A stretch of 64,000 nt of DNA from Desemzia incerta (GTDB lineage: Bacteria; Bacillota; Bacilli; Lactobacillales; Carnobacteriaceae): NCBI RefSeq assembly GCF_900115825.1, contig NZ_FOXW01000005.1, forward strand, positions 124,001-188,000. The letters are read 5' to 3'. Position 1 is the stretch's first letter; each line of letters begins with the position of its first letter. A program made the position numbers and the translations under genes. The notes below the pieces were generated by a model that was given only the letters and a program-made list of their open reading frames with translations, was not told where the DNA came from and did no database searches. Below are positions 51,058-60,401 of this stretch, piece by piece.

Positions 51058-51240
51058 TTGTTAAAAAGTGAATAAAAAAAGCGCGTTTTATATAGAAAAT
51101 ATTTTTTTGAACCTTTATGTTGGTTTTTTCACAATTAGGGTGTATAATGTGAATGAAGTTATGGAAGTGGACGGATTTTAAGAGAATATGATTTTCATAG
51201 CTTTGAAAACGGATAATAAAAATGGAGGTAAGAAATTATT

Positions 51241-51801
51241 ATGGCTACATTTAACAAAAAAAGAGGTTTATTCTTAGGGGTTTGTGCATCATTTATTATT
51301 TTTGCAGCAGGTTGTGGAAACAACGAAGAAACAACTGAAAGCGAATCTAGTGCAGCAGAAGAAAGTACAGAAGTTGTGACAACTGCTTCAATCAGCAATA
51401 ACCCAGCAGACGTAGTAGCTGGTTTAAGCCAAAATGGTACTTGGATTTATGCAATCACTGATGATGTTACAGTAGAAGAAGAAATCGTTGTAGCTGGAAC
51501 TTTCCACGATGGCGGGGAAGATAGTGGAGATGTTTACCGTAAATTAGCTTTGTATGCTCAAGATGATGATCGTAACGTTACTGATGAGTTCACATTAACT
51601 GCACCTAAAATGACTGTAGAATCACCAAACTTCAGAATCCAAAATGGTACTTTTGTCGGAGACGTAGAAGTTAAAGCTGAAGGTTTTGAATTAGCTGAAT
51701 CTACAATTGAAGGAAACGTAACTTTTGAAACTCAAGAATTAATGGATTCTGCAAAAATGGATGAAGGTACAGTAACTGGAGAAGTAACTGTAGCTGAATA
51801 A
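51241..51801 (+). CDS. Acidic lipoprotein of unknown function
   Basis: A 186-residue lipoprotein that I cannot assign. The signal peptide ends in FAAGC (cysteine about residue 24), followed by a linker rich in Glu, Ser and Thr. The mature part is strongly acidic with regular beta-strand periodicity near the end (NFRIQNGTFVGDVEVKAEGFELAESTIEGNVTFE), as in short right-handed beta-helix or bactofilin-like folds. Codon use is strongly biased, like the glycolytic genes, suggesting high expression. GGAGG lies 11 bases before the ATG and a terminator follows, so it is monocistronic. Confidence 0.72.
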   Translation: MATFNKKRGLFLGVCASFIIFAAGCGNNEETTESESSAAEESTEVVTTASISNNPADVVAGLSQNGTWIYAITDDVTVEEEIVVAGTFHDGGEDSGDVYRKLALYAQDDDRNVTDEFTLTAPKMTVESPNFRIQNGTFVGDVEVKAEGFELAESTIEGNVTFETQELMDSAKMDEGTVTGEVTVAE

Positions 51802-51821
51802 TCTAAAACTATAAAGTTGAG

Positions 51822-51857
51822 TATCCTGCCTTCATTAAAAAGGTAGGATATTTTTTT
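51822..51857 (+). terminator. Terminator after the acidic lipoprotein gene
   Basis: TATCCT-CCTT and AAGG-AGGATA pair around a 7-base loop, then T7. Confidence 0.9.
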
Positions 51858-51909
51858 ATCAAAAATAACAGATATCTGTAGCAGAGAATAGGTAAGGAGC
51901 GTTTTCTAT

Positions 51910-52488
51910 ATGAAACCAAAAGATGTATTATTACTTTTAACAGACGACTGGGCAGATTGGTAAGCAGCCCATGCAATAGCAGAGGTCAATTCTGTACCTC
52001 AATATACGGTGAAAACCATTGCTGTAGATAAGCTGTCAAAAACCTCCATTGGCGGATTAAGAGCAGAAATTGATGTTTCGATAGAGGAGTACACAGATTT
52101 GAACAACTTGGCTATGGTTATTTTACCTGGAGGATTCTCTTGGCATCAAAAGAGATACAGCAAGATTGCAGCATTTATTAACCAGGTGATAGCTGCTGAT
52201 GTTCCTATTGCTGCTATTTGCGGAGCAACTATTTTTCTAGGCAGTCACGGTTTTTTGAATCAGGTACGACACACTGGAGACAGCAAAGATTTCTTTAAAG
52301 AATACACTGAGTATGAAGGCGAAGATTTATTTGTTGAGGCACAAGTCATACGTGATAAAAACATGATTACAGCTAATGAAACGGCTGCTGTTGAATTTGC
52401 CTATGAGATTTATAAGTTATTAGAGATCGATACGCCAGAAGCTATCGAAGATTGGTATGAGAATTTTAAGCATGGTTTTGTTCGGTAA
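51910..52488 (+). pseudogene. DJ-1/PfpI family protein with early stop codon
   Basis: A DJ-1/PfpI-type gene whose codon 18 is TAA (51961-51963). Before it the frame reads LLLTDDWADW and after it AAHAIAEVN, so the lost residue is the family's conserved glutamate (DWADWE-AA), a GAA-to-TAA change. The rest is intact to 52488 and includes VILPGGFSW and the nucleophile cysteine in AAICGATIFL. The ribosome site AAGGAG (51895-51900) and ATG (51910) are still there. A translation restart within the gene would lack the first beta-strand and the glutamate needed by the cysteine, so activity is unlikely. Relatives are deglycase- or amidase-like stress proteins of unsettled function. Confidence 0.88.
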
Positions 52489-52580
52489 GGCAAATTAAGG
52501 GATAATGATCAATGTCTTATGCAGTTGTAATGATTATTGCTATAATAATGACTAACACTAGTTCGAAGGGGATGGAATGA

Positions 52581-53390
52581 ATGGAGAAAGTGGCTTTAGC
52601 AAATGGGATTGAAATACCAATAGTAGGTACAGGAACGAATACTTATGGGAAAGAAGATAATCAGTACAATGGGGAGTTGAATGGAGACTTCAGTGCGCTG
52701 GAATCAGCTATTGAAGTTGGATATCGATTGATCGATACAGCCATCTCTTATCGAAATGAAGCGGGTGTTGGAAAGACGGTTGCAGAAAGCGGAATACCTC
52801 GCGAAGAATTTTATTTAACAACCAAAATTCCAGCTGACGATCGTTATGTTGGATCAAAAGAATCAGTTGAACAAACGATTTTAAACAGCCTAGAAAATTT
52901 AAGAACAGATTACATTGATTTGTATTTGATTCATCATCCTATCGAATCTATCGAAAAATTAAAACATACTTGGGAAGTGCTGGAATCCTTTGTAGACAAA
53001 GGTCAGATCAAATCCATCGGGGTATCAAACTTTACGGTAGAAATGTTGGAAACGATAAAAGGTTTTGCACGTATCCAACCTGCTGTCAATCAGATTCAAT
53101 CCAACCCTCATACTTGGAATGATGAAGTGATCGAGTATATGAAAAATAATAATATCGTGGCCGAAGCGTGGGGGCCATTAAGTCGAGTGACAGACGAACA
53201 AAAAGCTCGTCTAGAACAAATCGGTGAAAATTACGGGAAAAATTGGGGACAGGTTTTACTGCGTTATCAAATTCAACGCGGAGTGGTAGTTATTCCAAAA
53301 TCACATAATAAAGAAAGACAACTGTCTAATCTAGATATCTTTGACTTTGATTTAACTGTTGAAGATACAGTGATCATCAAGTCATTGTAA
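52581..53390 (+). CDS. Aldo/keto reductase
   Basis: AKR-superfamily TIM barrel of 269 residues. The catalytic tetrad is visible: aspartate in RLIDTAISY, tyrosine in SYRNE, lysine in LTTKIP and histidine in YLIHHP; the NADPH site is near VVIPKSHNKERQ. It reduces aldehydes or ketones; substrates are not predictable. An ATG four bases upstream is a different frame; the ATG at 52581 has AAGGGGATGG before it. It follows the broken DJ-1 gene by 92 bases and ends at a terminator shared with the convergent ATL gene. Confidence 0.9.
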   Translation: MEKVALANGIEIPIVGTGTNTYGKEDNQYNGELNGDFSALESAIEVGYRLIDTAISYRNEAGVGKTVAESGIPREEFYLTTKIPADDRYVGSKESVEQTILNSLENLRTDYIDLYLIHHPIESIEKLKHTWEVLESFVDKGQIKSIGVSNFTVEMLETIKGFARIQPAVNQIQSNPHTWNDEVIEYMKNNNIVAEAWGPLSRVTDEQKARLEQIGENYGKNWGQVLLRYQIQRGVVVIPKSHNKERQLSNLDIFDFDLTVEDTVIIKSL

Positions 53391-53393
53391 CCA

Positions 53394-53426
53394 AAAACCC
53401 TACATTCTTATGGAATGTAGGGTTTT
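53394..53426. terminator. Bidirectional terminator between the reductase and ATL genes
   Basis: AAAACCCTACATTC and GAATGTAGGGTTTT form a perfect stem; it overlaps the ATL stop codon. Confidence 0.92.
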
Positions 53427-53754
53427 ACATGTCTTCTTCAGCGATCCAATTCAGTACAGGTTCATATCGATAAAGAGAAAGATTGATTTTTCCAGATGGA
53501 GTAAAAAGAATGCCTTCAGAAGATAATCGTTCTTTTTGAGAAAACATATCCTCATCCAAAGAGATTTCACCTTTTGCATTGATTACTCGATGCCAAGGCA
53601 ATTGATGGCTTCGACTCATAGAATGCAAAACCCGCACCACTTGTCTAGCTCCTCTTGGATTCCCGGCAAGTGCAGCAATTTGACCGTATGTCATTACTTT
53701 CCCCGCAGGTATAGATTGGATAATAGAAATCACGCGTTCTGTAAATTGAGTCAT
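53425..53754 (-). CDS. Alkyltransferase-like protein (ATL, MGMT family)
   Basis: A 109-residue protein with the MGMT DNA-binding domain (MTYGQIAALAGNPRGARQVVRVL). At the alkyl-acceptor position the motif reads PWHRV in place of PCHRV, so there is no cysteine to take the alkyl group; this defines ATL proteins, which bind O6-alkylguanine and flag it for nucleotide excision repair. The start ATG has AGAGG upstream on the minus strand. It is 125 bases downstream of the FAH-family gene, separated by a terminator. Confidence 0.92.
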   Translation of the reverse strand: MTQFTERVISIIQSIPAGKVMTYGQIAALAGNPRGARQVVRVLHSMSRSHQLPWHRVINAKGEISLDEDMFSQKERLSSEGILFTPSGKINLSLYRYEPVLNWIAEEDM

Positions 53755-53816
53755 AAAGAAACCTCTTTTCTTGTAGGGTACAACATTGAAATTTATCCCT
53801 TAGCTGATAAAAACAT

Positions 53817-53864
53817 AAAAAAAGCAACTTGAAACGTTTATACCATTAGACGCTTCAAGCTGCT
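53817..53864 (-). terminator. Terminator after the FAH-family gene
   Basis: On the minus strand, AGCAGCTTGAAGCG pairs with CGTTTCAAGTTGCT (two non-canonical positions) and a T7 tract follows. Confidence 0.82.
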
Positions 53865-53879
53865 GAATAAAACTGATGA

Positions 53880-54785
53880 TCAGAAGAAAGTATTCCTAAG
53901 TGTCCCTATCGATTCAATAGAAACTTCAATGGTGTCGCCAGAAGAAATCCAATTTGAGCCGGGAACTTGCTCTTTAAAACTGCTCATCATACCGAAACCG
54001 CTGGTAACCCCTTCAGGAGTACCAGTAAAAATCAGATCTCCTGGAGACAGAGTCATATATTGTGAAAGCATACTGACGATCTCCGCAGTGCAAAACAGCA
54101 TATTCTTCGTATTATTTCTTTGTCGAATATTACCATTTAGAGATAATTGGATATCTAAATGATCGGGATCAACTTCATCTTTAGTGACTAGATAAGGTCC
54201 TACAGGTGCGAAATAATCGAGCGTTTTACCAGCCAGCTTATTCTGTGCGGCTTCTTGAATATCACGCGAAGATAAATCATTTCCCACAGTATAACCTAGG
54301 ATATAGTCAAAGGCTGATTCTTTAGAAATGTTTTTGGCTTTTTTTCCGATGACGATCACCAATTCTGCACCATAATCATACTTTTCAGCAAATGTAGGTA
54401 AAGGGATAGTCTGGTTATGAGCTGCTAAGCTATTCTTGAATTTTCCTCCATATGAAAGAGCGGTAGGGATATCCCCGTTTTGCTCAGAAGCATGCATCAG
54501 ATAGTTGTAATCTATCGTAATGATTTTGTCTGGATCTGTGTTGATCGGTAAAAAATAAATACTTTCCTCATTGATATAAAAATCAGTCATTGATTCTTTT
54601 TGTTCTGCTTCAAGTAAATCATTTAATTGATTCAGAGCTGTTGGTAGATTACTAAATAATTCTTTCATAGATCCGGCTGCTGGGAAACCGAGTTCTTTTG
54701 AAGCGCTTTTGACATCCAAGATGCCTTCTTCTGTTTTGATTCCAATTCGTGAAATATTTTGTTTTTTGAAATGGACGATCCTCAT
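53880..54785 (-). CDS. Fumarylacetoacetate hydrolase (FAH) family protein
   Basis: A 301-residue FAH-family protein. The C-terminal catalytic domain shows the metal ligands in YGAELVIVIGKKAKN, the GNDLSSRDIQ block and IFTGTPEGVTSGFG, typical of acylpyruvase/2-hydroxyhepta-dienedioate-type enzymes. Family members cleave C-C bonds in beta-diketo acids or decarboxylate oxaloacetate (FAHD1 type). No aromatic degradation genes are nearby, so oxaloacetate or acylpyruvate activity is the more likely guess. GAAGGTGA precedes the ATG at 54785-54783. Confidence 0.87.
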   Translation of the reverse strand: MRIVHFKKQNISRIGIKTEEGILDVKSASKELGFPAAGSMKELFSNLPTALNQLNDLLEAEQKESMTDFYINEESIYFLPINTDPDKIITIDYNYLMHASEQNGDIPTALSYGGKFKNSLAAHNQTIPLPTFAEKYDYGAELVIVIGKKAKNISKESAFDYILGYTVGNDLSSRDIQEAAQNKLAGKTLDYFAPVGPYLVTKDEVDPDHLDIQLSLNGNIRQRNNTKNMLFCTAEIVSMLSQYMTLSPGDLIFTGTPEGVTSGFGMMSSFKEQVPGSNWISSGDTIEVSIESIGTLRNTFF

Positions 54786-54856
54786 AAAATCACCTTCTTA
54801 TTATAAAGTATAAAATACTTGCTCAAAGATTTCAAAATTGCCTATTTTTTCACAAG

Positions 54857-55828
54857 TTAAATATATGCTTTTAGTTTTCCGCTGATAAAGCGATTGTCTA
54901 GATAATAAATGCCAGTACCCAAAGTACAGGATACAATCAAATCCAGTAAGAAGTAGTATTCGGGCCATTCTATATGACGAGAAAGCAGCCAGAAGTAAAT
55001 CATTTGGACAATAAAAATGGCATACGATCTTTTGCCTATAAATACCAACGGCTCCTTTATCTTGTTGAATGAACTGGAAGAAAAGTGAGTTAATCCTAAA
55101 TGGAACAACCATAAAGCATAAAAGAAGGAGAGTGGATTTTGACCTCTCCAGGAAGTGCCAAAGGAATAAAAAGGAACTGGCCATTCAAAGTAATGCACCC
55201 CAACGAGATAACATGCACTAAAAAAAGCAGCAACAACGGTCAACTTTTTAGTGTAAGAATAGTTCTGATCAAAAAAATACCAAACTCCTAAAGCAAGAGC
55301 AAATAAATAACGGAAGACCAGCAACCGATACAGATAGCTGGGAAATTCCCATACATAAAAGGCGTATTCATAACCGAGGTTAAAGATAAAGCTGACGCCC
55401 AACATAACGAGAGGGGCTGTTTTACGACTGAACCAGTAGAGTAGAGGCAATAGAAATATAGCTTGAATCATAATAGAGATATAGTAGCCGCCGAATCCTC
55501 CACGTCCAATCAAGTAAAAGAAAAAAGGCCGCCCGTCAGGTGTTATAATGGCTTGAAAAGCATAAATAATCAATGCAATAGGCAACAGACGGTAAAATTT
55601 TCTCATCAGCATAGATGGTCGATAAAAAGCCTTTAAAGAGACTATTCCAGAACGAGTATAAGATTGTGAATGATTGTATCCTGATATGATGAGAAAAACA
55701 GGAACTGCTTGCAAAATAAAAAAAGGGCCTCCAATTGACCGCAAAGTATCATCTTTCAAACTATGGATGATAACAACAAATAGAATGGAGATGCCTTTCA
55801 TGATGTCGATATTTTTATTGTATGTCAT
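54857..55828 (-). CDS. Acyltransferase family 3 membrane protein
   Basis: An integral membrane acyltransferase of about 323 residues with ten hydrophobic helices. The N-terminus NIDIMKGISILFVVIIHS contains the family's histidine (HS) in the first helix and PVFLIISGYNHSQSY follows. Such proteins acetylate or succinylate envelope sugars, peptidoglycan or exported small molecules. The start is placed at the ATG at 55828-55826, with AGGAGGA upstream on the minus strand (spacing a little long); the frame is open to 55870. No polysaccharide genes are adjacent, so the acceptor is unknown. Confidence 0.82.
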   Translation of the reverse strand: MTYNKNIDIMKGISILFVVIIHSLKDDTLRSIGGPFFILQAVPVFLIISGYNHSQSYTRSGIVSLKAFYRPSMLMRKFYRLLPIALIIYAFQAIITPDGRPFFFYLIGRGGFGGYYISIMIQAIFLLPLLYWFSRKTAPLVMLGVSFIFNLGYEYAFYVWEFPSYLYRLLVFRYLFALALGVWYFFDQNYSYTKKLTVVAAFFSACYLVGVHYFEWPVPFYSFGTSWRGQNPLSFFYALWLFHLGLTHFSSSSFNKIKEPLVFIGKRSYAIFIVQMIYFWLLSRHIEWPEYYFLLDLIVSCTLGTGIYYLDNRFISGKLKAYI

Positions 55829-56010
55829 TGCTGAATGTGTTCCTCCTGTATGGAATCGACCCATCTGCATTAAAGTAAATGCAAGTATGTCTATCCACTA
55901 AACCAAAATAGAATCTCCTTTGTAAAAAAGTTTCACTTTATCATAACCAATTTTTTTTCAGAAGTAAATTTATTTTGAAATTCGCTTAAACAGCGATTAA
56001 GCTGCAACTT

Positions 56011-56039
56011 TTGGATTTTTCGCAAAGTAACGTTATAAT
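56011..56039 (+). promoter_or_regulatory. Promoter of ald
   Basis: -35 TTGGAT (56011-56016), 17-base spacer and -10 TATAAT (56034-56039), about 90 bases before the ald start. Confidence 0.65.
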
Positions 56040-56137
56040 GGAAGAGAGTTAAGTAATTATCGTTTATTTGATACGTTAATAAAGATAAAAAATGGTATTA
56101 AATAGGTTTGCGGTACGAAAAAAATAGGAGGATTTAT

Positions 56138-57250
56138 ATGAATATCGGTATACCAACAGAGATCAAAAATAATGAAAAACGAGTATCTTTTTCTCCATCT
56201 GGAGTTAAAGCACTCGTGTCAGCAGGGCATAAAGTTTTAGTTGAACAAGGAGCAGGAGAAACAGCTGGATTCGTAGACGAGCAATACATTGAATCAGGTG
56301 CAACTATTGTTCCTACTGCTTCAGAGGCTTGGTCAGCAGATATGGTCATTAAAGTTAAAGAACCTTTAAAAGAAGAGTTTGATTATTTGCGTGAGGGATT
56401 GATTTTATTCACTTACTTGCATTTGGCAGCAAACAAAGAACTGACAGAAATATTAGCAGAAAAAGGCGTAACAGCTATCGGTTACGAGACAATGGTAGGT
56501 CCAGACAATTCCTTGCCTTTACTGACACCAATGAGTCAAATCGCTGGTAGAATGTCTATCCAAATCGGAGCGCATTACCTGGAAAACAGCAATGGCGGCA
56601 AAGGAATCTTGCTAGGCGGTACTCCTGGGGTCCGTTCTGGAAAAGTTGTGATTATTGGCGGTGGTGTATCGGGTACAAACGCAGCGAAAATTGCTGTAGG
56701 TATGGGGGCAAATGTGGTCGTTTTAGACAACAACCCTGCTAGATTGAGCGAACTAGGCGAACTATTCGGCAACTCGATCCAAACAGTCATGTCTAATGAA
56801 TACAACATTGAAGAAGAGCTGAAATCGGCTGATTTAGTGATTGGTGCGGTATTGATTCCTGGAGCAAAAGCTCCACAATTGGTCAGTGAAAAAATGGTGA
56901 AACAAATGACTCCAGGATCCGTTATCGTGGATATCAGTGTGGATCAAGGAGGTATCATCGAAACAGCAGATAGAGTCACTACATTGGCAGATCCTGTTTA
57001 TGAAAAACATGGAGTACTTCACTATGCAGTGGCCAATATTCCAGGCAGCGTAGCTAAAACTGCTACTCAAGCTTTAACGAATGTAACGACTCCTTATGCT
57101 GTGGCTATTGCCAATAAAGGAATCGTCGAAGCAGCGAAAGAAAATTCTACGATTTATACAGGAATCAATGTGATGAATAACCAAGTAACACACAAAGAAG
57201 TGGCGCAATCGTTGGGAATCGATTTTATATCAGCCAGCAGACTATTTTAA
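56138..57250 (+). CDS. ald: Alanine dehydrogenase
   Basis: NAD-dependent L-alanine dehydrogenase of 370 residues. The N-terminus [16 protein letters not shown] carries the pyruvate-binding arginine and lysine, HLAANKE the catalytic histidine, and [24 protein letters not shown] the Rossmann NAD site near residue 170; IDISVDQGG and HYAVANIPG complete the family pattern. It interconverts alanine with pyruvate and ammonia. The frame is open upstream to 56108, but ATAGGAGG (56125-56132) points to the ATG at 56138. It is transcribed alone or with the small DUF2969 gene 43 bases on. Confidence 0.96.
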   Translation: MNIGIPTEIKNNEKRVSFSPSGVKALVSAGHKVLVEQGAGETAGFVDEQYIESGATIVPTASEAWSADMVIKVKEPLKEEFDYLREGLILFTYLHLAANKELTEILAEKGVTAIGYETMVGPDNSLPLLTPMSQIAGRMSIQIGAHYLENSNGGKGILLGGTPGVRSGKVVIIGGGVSGTNAAKIAVGMGANVVVLDNNPARLSELGELFGNSIQTVMSNEYNIEEELKSADLVIGAVLIPGAKAPQLVSEKMVKQMTPGSVIVDISVDQGGIIETADRVTTLADPVYEKHGVLHYAVANIPGSVAKTATQALTNVTTPYAVAIANKGIVEAAKENSTIYTGINVMNNQVTHKEVAQSLGIDFISASRLF

Positions 57251-57293
57251 TACATCTCCCATTGTAGAGAGTGAAAAGAGGATCAAGATTACT

Positions 57294-57524
57294 ATGTCAA
57301 AAAGAAATAAGAAAAGCGAAGTTATGATTAAAGAGACAAATAGAAATTCTGAAGATTTTACAGAATTAGAATTGTTTGTGGGCAATGAAAAAATTGGGAC
57401 TATCCAACAAGAAAAAGAGCAAGCCATCACAACGATCAATAAAAATGGCAATCAAGCGAAAGCTAAAAATATTGATGAAGCTATCAATAATTTAATAATG
57501 GATTACAACTTACATTATATGTAA
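57294..57524 (+). CDS. DUF2969 family protein
   Basis: A 76-residue protein of the DUF2969 family, restricted to Lactobacillales and often found near rodA/ftsW, as here. It has a basic start (MSKRNKKSE), a central strand-rich segment (ELELFVGNEKIGTIQQE) and a helix at the end. Function unknown. The ribosome site GAAAAGAGGATC is moderate, and spacing to ald and YihY genes (43 and 58 bases) allows a common transcript. Confidence 0.8.
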   Translation: MSKRNKKSEVMIKETNRNSEDFTELELFVGNEKIGTIQQEKEQAITTINKNGNQAKAKNIDEAINNLIMDYNLHYM

Positions 57525-57582
57525 AACGAAATTCAATACGTAATGTGTAAGGAATAACCCAACTATAAGGATGTGGATTTCT

Positions 57583-58551
57583 ATGGAGGCAGATACAGTA
57601 GAATACCTTCCGTTTAAACAACGGATGATCAAATTATTTAACATCATAAAAGATAATTGGAGTAGAGCGAACGTATCTTCTCAAGCTGGAGAATTGGCGT
57701 ATTTTTCTTTGCTGTCTCTATTTCCGATACTATTGGTTATTGCTAACGTAATACCGTTGTTCCCAATTGATGTAAACGCAGTATTATCTTATTTGGAATC
57801 TGCGGTTCCGCCCGATATTTTTAGTGTGATCGAACCGATATTGATAGGTTATCTAAGCAGTTCTAGCGGTGGTGTTATTTCTATCGGGTTAGTAACTGCA
57901 TTGTGGTCAGCAAGTAAAGCATTTAATTCCTTGCAAAACATTTTAAATGAAGTTTACGCAGTAAAACCAAGAAAGAATTTTATTTTGGTTCGTTTAGTTT
58001 CCTTATTGGTACAATTAGCCATTGTCTCTATTGTGGGGGTCATCATATTTGCTTTTGTATTTGGTGAAATCATCGTAGAATTTGTAGAAGGACTAGTGAA
58101 CATTGATTTAGGATTTATTATGCAAATACTCCAATTACGTTGGTTGATTTTGCTGATTGTTCTATTGGCATTGTTTACAGCCGTTTACTTCTTAGTGCCG
58201 AATCATCATCTAGGAATCAAATATGCTGTTCCTGGTGCTATATTTGCAACTATTGGCTGGTTGGCCTTATCGCAAGGTTTCTCCATCTATCTGCAATTTG
58301 CCGGAGGAGACGCAGCTGCGAATGCAACATTTGGGGTCTTCATTATTTTGATGCTATGGCTCTACTTAGCCGCAATGGTTCTCTTGTTGGGCGGTTTAGT
58401 CAACACGATTTACTTTGAATACAAAAATGGTAAGAGCGTGCAGAAAGCGATTGAACAAGAAGATGAAGAACATTCTGAGAATGATAAGAAGAAAAAATTG
58501 CCTAAACAACGGAAAAAATTGGTCAAAGTAAAAGAAGTGAAAAATCAATAA
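57583..58551 (+). CDS. YihY/ribonuclease BN family membrane protein
   Basis: A membrane protein of about 322 residues with six hydrophobic helices and a lysine-rich C-terminal tail. SSQAGELAYFSLLSLFPILL near residue 33 is the YihY signature. Despite the old name RNase BN, the family is not that enzyme, and its function is unknown. An in-frame ATG at 57571 would add four residues; AAGG is too close to it, so the ATG at 57583 is preferred, without certainty. A terminator follows. Confidence 0.88.
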   Translation: MEADTVEYLPFKQRMIKLFNIIKDNWSRANVSSQAGELAYFSLLSLFPILLVIANVIPLFPIDVNAVLSYLESAVPPDIFSVIEPILIGYLSSSSGGVISIGLVTALWSASKAFNSLQNILNEVYAVKPRKNFILVRLVSLLVQLAIVSIVGVIIFAFVFGEIIVEFVEGLVNIDLGFIMQILQLRWLILLIVLLALFTAVYFLVPNHHLGIKYAVPGAIFATIGWLALSQGFSIYLQFAGGDAAANATFGVFIILMLWLYLAAMVLLLGGLVNTIYFEYKNGKSVQKAIEQEDEEHSENDKKKKLPKQRKKLVKVKEVKNQ

Positions 58552-58557
58552 TATGAG

Positions 58558-58589
58558 AAGGAGCAGGGATGAAAATCTTTGCTCCTTTT
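58558..58589 (+). terminator. Terminator after the YihY gene
   Basis: AAGGAGCA and TGCTCCTT, with an inner GGAT/ATCT extension, form a hairpin followed by TTTT. Confidence 0.72.
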
Positions 58590-58789
58590 AAGTTGCAGAT
58601 TCCGAATTTAAAGGGATACATTTTAAAGTGCAAAACTTTTCATGACTATTTGTCAAAGTTTATGTCATTTTTACTAAGAAATAGGAACAGTCCTTTTTTT
58701 TAGCCGCTTTTTCTTATATAATAGTTGAAGCTTAAGGAATAAGGAAAAGCTGTATTTCATTTGATTGCAAGGAGATAAGTGAAAAAAAT

Positions 58790-59965
58790 ATGAGTGAAAA
58801 AAAAGAATCTAGAATAGATTATGGGATAGTGCTATCTATACTGCTGTTGGCTATTATCAGTATAGCAACCATGTTTTCAACTATTTCATTGATCGGTAAT
58901 GGTGGTCTTCGAGCAACGATCATGCATGTTGCTTGGTATATAGTAGGTGCCGTAGCCATCATCGTCATTATGCAGTTTGATTCAGAACAACTTTGGAAAA
59001 TTACTCCGTATGCTTATGGTTTAGGGTTAGTCTTGCTTGTATTAGTCCTCTTTTTATATGACGAGCCTACTTTTTTAAGAACTGGGGCACGAAGCTGGTT
59101 CAAGTTTGGACCACTGACCTTCCAGCCTTCGGAAGTTATGAAGATAGCCTTTATATTGATGTTGGCTAGGACAGTAACACAACACAATGCAGCTTTTTTA
59201 AATCACAATGTAAGAGCCGACTTCATCTTATTAGGGAAAATCGCCTTAGTATCAGCTCCGCCGATGTTGATGGTATTGCTGCAAAATGACTTAGGAACCA
59301 CATTGGTATTTATTGCTATTGTAATCGGGTTAGTATTGATGTCGGGTATCACTTGGAAAATATTAGTGCCTTTGTTCAGTTCGGTGGCTACAATAGGAAC
59401 AACGCTATTGTTGCTGGTTGTTTATAACCGCGAATTCTTGTACAACTTAGGATTTAAAGATTATCAATTTTCTCGTATCGACTCTTGGTTGGATCCATAC
59501 CACGATACTCAAGGAGCAGCTTATCAATTGCTGCAAAGTATCAAAGCAATCGGTTCAGGAAAGGTGTTCGGTAAAGGTTTTGGCGTTTCAGAAGTATATG
59601 TGCCTGTAAGAGAATCAGATATGATTTTCTCAACGATCGGTGAAAACTTTGGGTTCATCGGCGGTGCAGTGCTGATTTTGATTTACTTTATGTTGGTGTA
59701 TCAAATGATTCGTGTGTGCTTAGACACGAAAAACATTTTCTATACGTATATTTCAACAGGCGTTATCATGATGATCGTATTCCATGTATTTGAAAATGTG
59801 GGTATGAGTATAGGGTTACTGCCTTTGACGGGGATTCCATTACCTTTTATTTCTCAAGGGGGATCGGCCTTGTTGGGGAATATGATGGGAGTCGGATTGA
59901 TCATGTCGATGAGATACCACTACAAGAGTTACATGTTCTCAGAAGAGGATGAAGAATTTAGATAG
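58790..59965 (+). CDS. rodA: RodA, SEDS-family peptidoglycan glycosyltransferase
   Basis: Ten-helix SEDS protein of 391 residues. RSWFKFGPLTFQPSEVMKIAFIL near residue 102, PPMLMVLLQNDLGTTLVF, and the C-terminal GIPLPFISQGGSALLGNMMGVGL are the family landmarks; the aspartate in the large outer loop (SDMIFSTIGENFGF region) corresponds to the catalytic one. It polymerises lipid II during side-wall growth with a class B PBP. RodA is favoured over FtsW by its length and by the neighbouring DUF2969, but FtsW cannot be fully excluded. The leader has TATAAT at 58717-58722 and GGAGATAAG before the start. Confidence 0.9.
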   Translation: MSEKKESRIDYGIVLSILLLAIISIATMFSTISLIGNGGLRATIMHVAWYIVGAVAIIVIMQFDSEQLWKITPYAYGLGLVLLVLVLFLYDEPTFLRTGARSWFKFGPLTFQPSEVMKIAFILMLARTVTQHNAAFLNHNVRADFILLGKIALVSAPPMLMVLLQNDLGTTLVFIAIVIGLVLMSGITWKILVPLFSSVATIGTTLLLLVVYNREFLYNLGFKDYQFSRIDSWLDPYHDTQGAAYQLLQSIKAIGSGKVFGKGFGVSEVYVPVRESDMIFSTIGENFGFIGGAVLILIYFMLVYQMIRVCLDTKNIFYTYISTGVIMMIVFHVFENVGMSIGLLPLTGIPLPFISQGGSALLGNMMGVGLIMSMRYHYKSYMFSEEDEEFR

Positions 59966-60029
59966 GTCCTTTTACTTTGTAAACATTAGCGTTATACTAA
60001 TAGAGATGAAAAGTGTTGGAGGAGATTGT

Positions 60030-60380
60030 GTGCTAAAGTTTTATTGTATTCCAACTTGTTCAACCTGCAAAGCAGCCAAAAAATGGTTAACGCAAAACCA
60101 GATTGAATTTGAGGAAATTAATTTAAAAACAAATCCTCCTGCTAAAGAAGAAGTGATGGAACTGTTTAAACAGACTGATTTACCGATGAAACGCTTTTTC
60201 AATACGAGCGGCATGGTATATAGAGAAAAAGGTCTGAAAGAAAGTTTTCAGCATTTGTCCCAAGAAGAAGCTGCAGAGTTGTTGTCCACAGAAGGTATGT
60301 TGGTAAAGCGCCCTTTACTTGTTGACGAAACGGCAGTCCTAGTTGGATTTAAAGAAGAAAATTATCAAGTATTGTTGTAA
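60030..60380 (+). CDS. ArsC/Spx-family thioredoxin-fold protein
   Basis: A 116-residue ArsC/Spx-superfamily protein. CSTC at residues 10-13 (YCIPTCSTCKAAKKW) and the middle segment RFFNTSGMVYRE, then GFKEENY at the end, match the YusI-like branch, which differs from the RNA-polymerase-binding Spx. Function unknown; thiol-dependent reductase activity is inferred. The GTG start at 60030 follows GGAGGAG (60018-60024); longer readings back to 59949 overlap rodA. It is 21 bases before the GcvH-like gene, so the two are probably one transcript. Confidence 0.87.
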   Translation: MLKFYCIPTCSTCKAAKKWLTQNQIEFEEINLKTNPPAKEEVMELFKQTDLPMKRFFNTSGMVYREKGLKESFQHLSQEEAAELLSTEGMLVKRPLLVDETAVLVGFKEENYQVLL

Positions 60381-60401
60381 TAGAGAAGGAGACGTTGGCG
60401 A

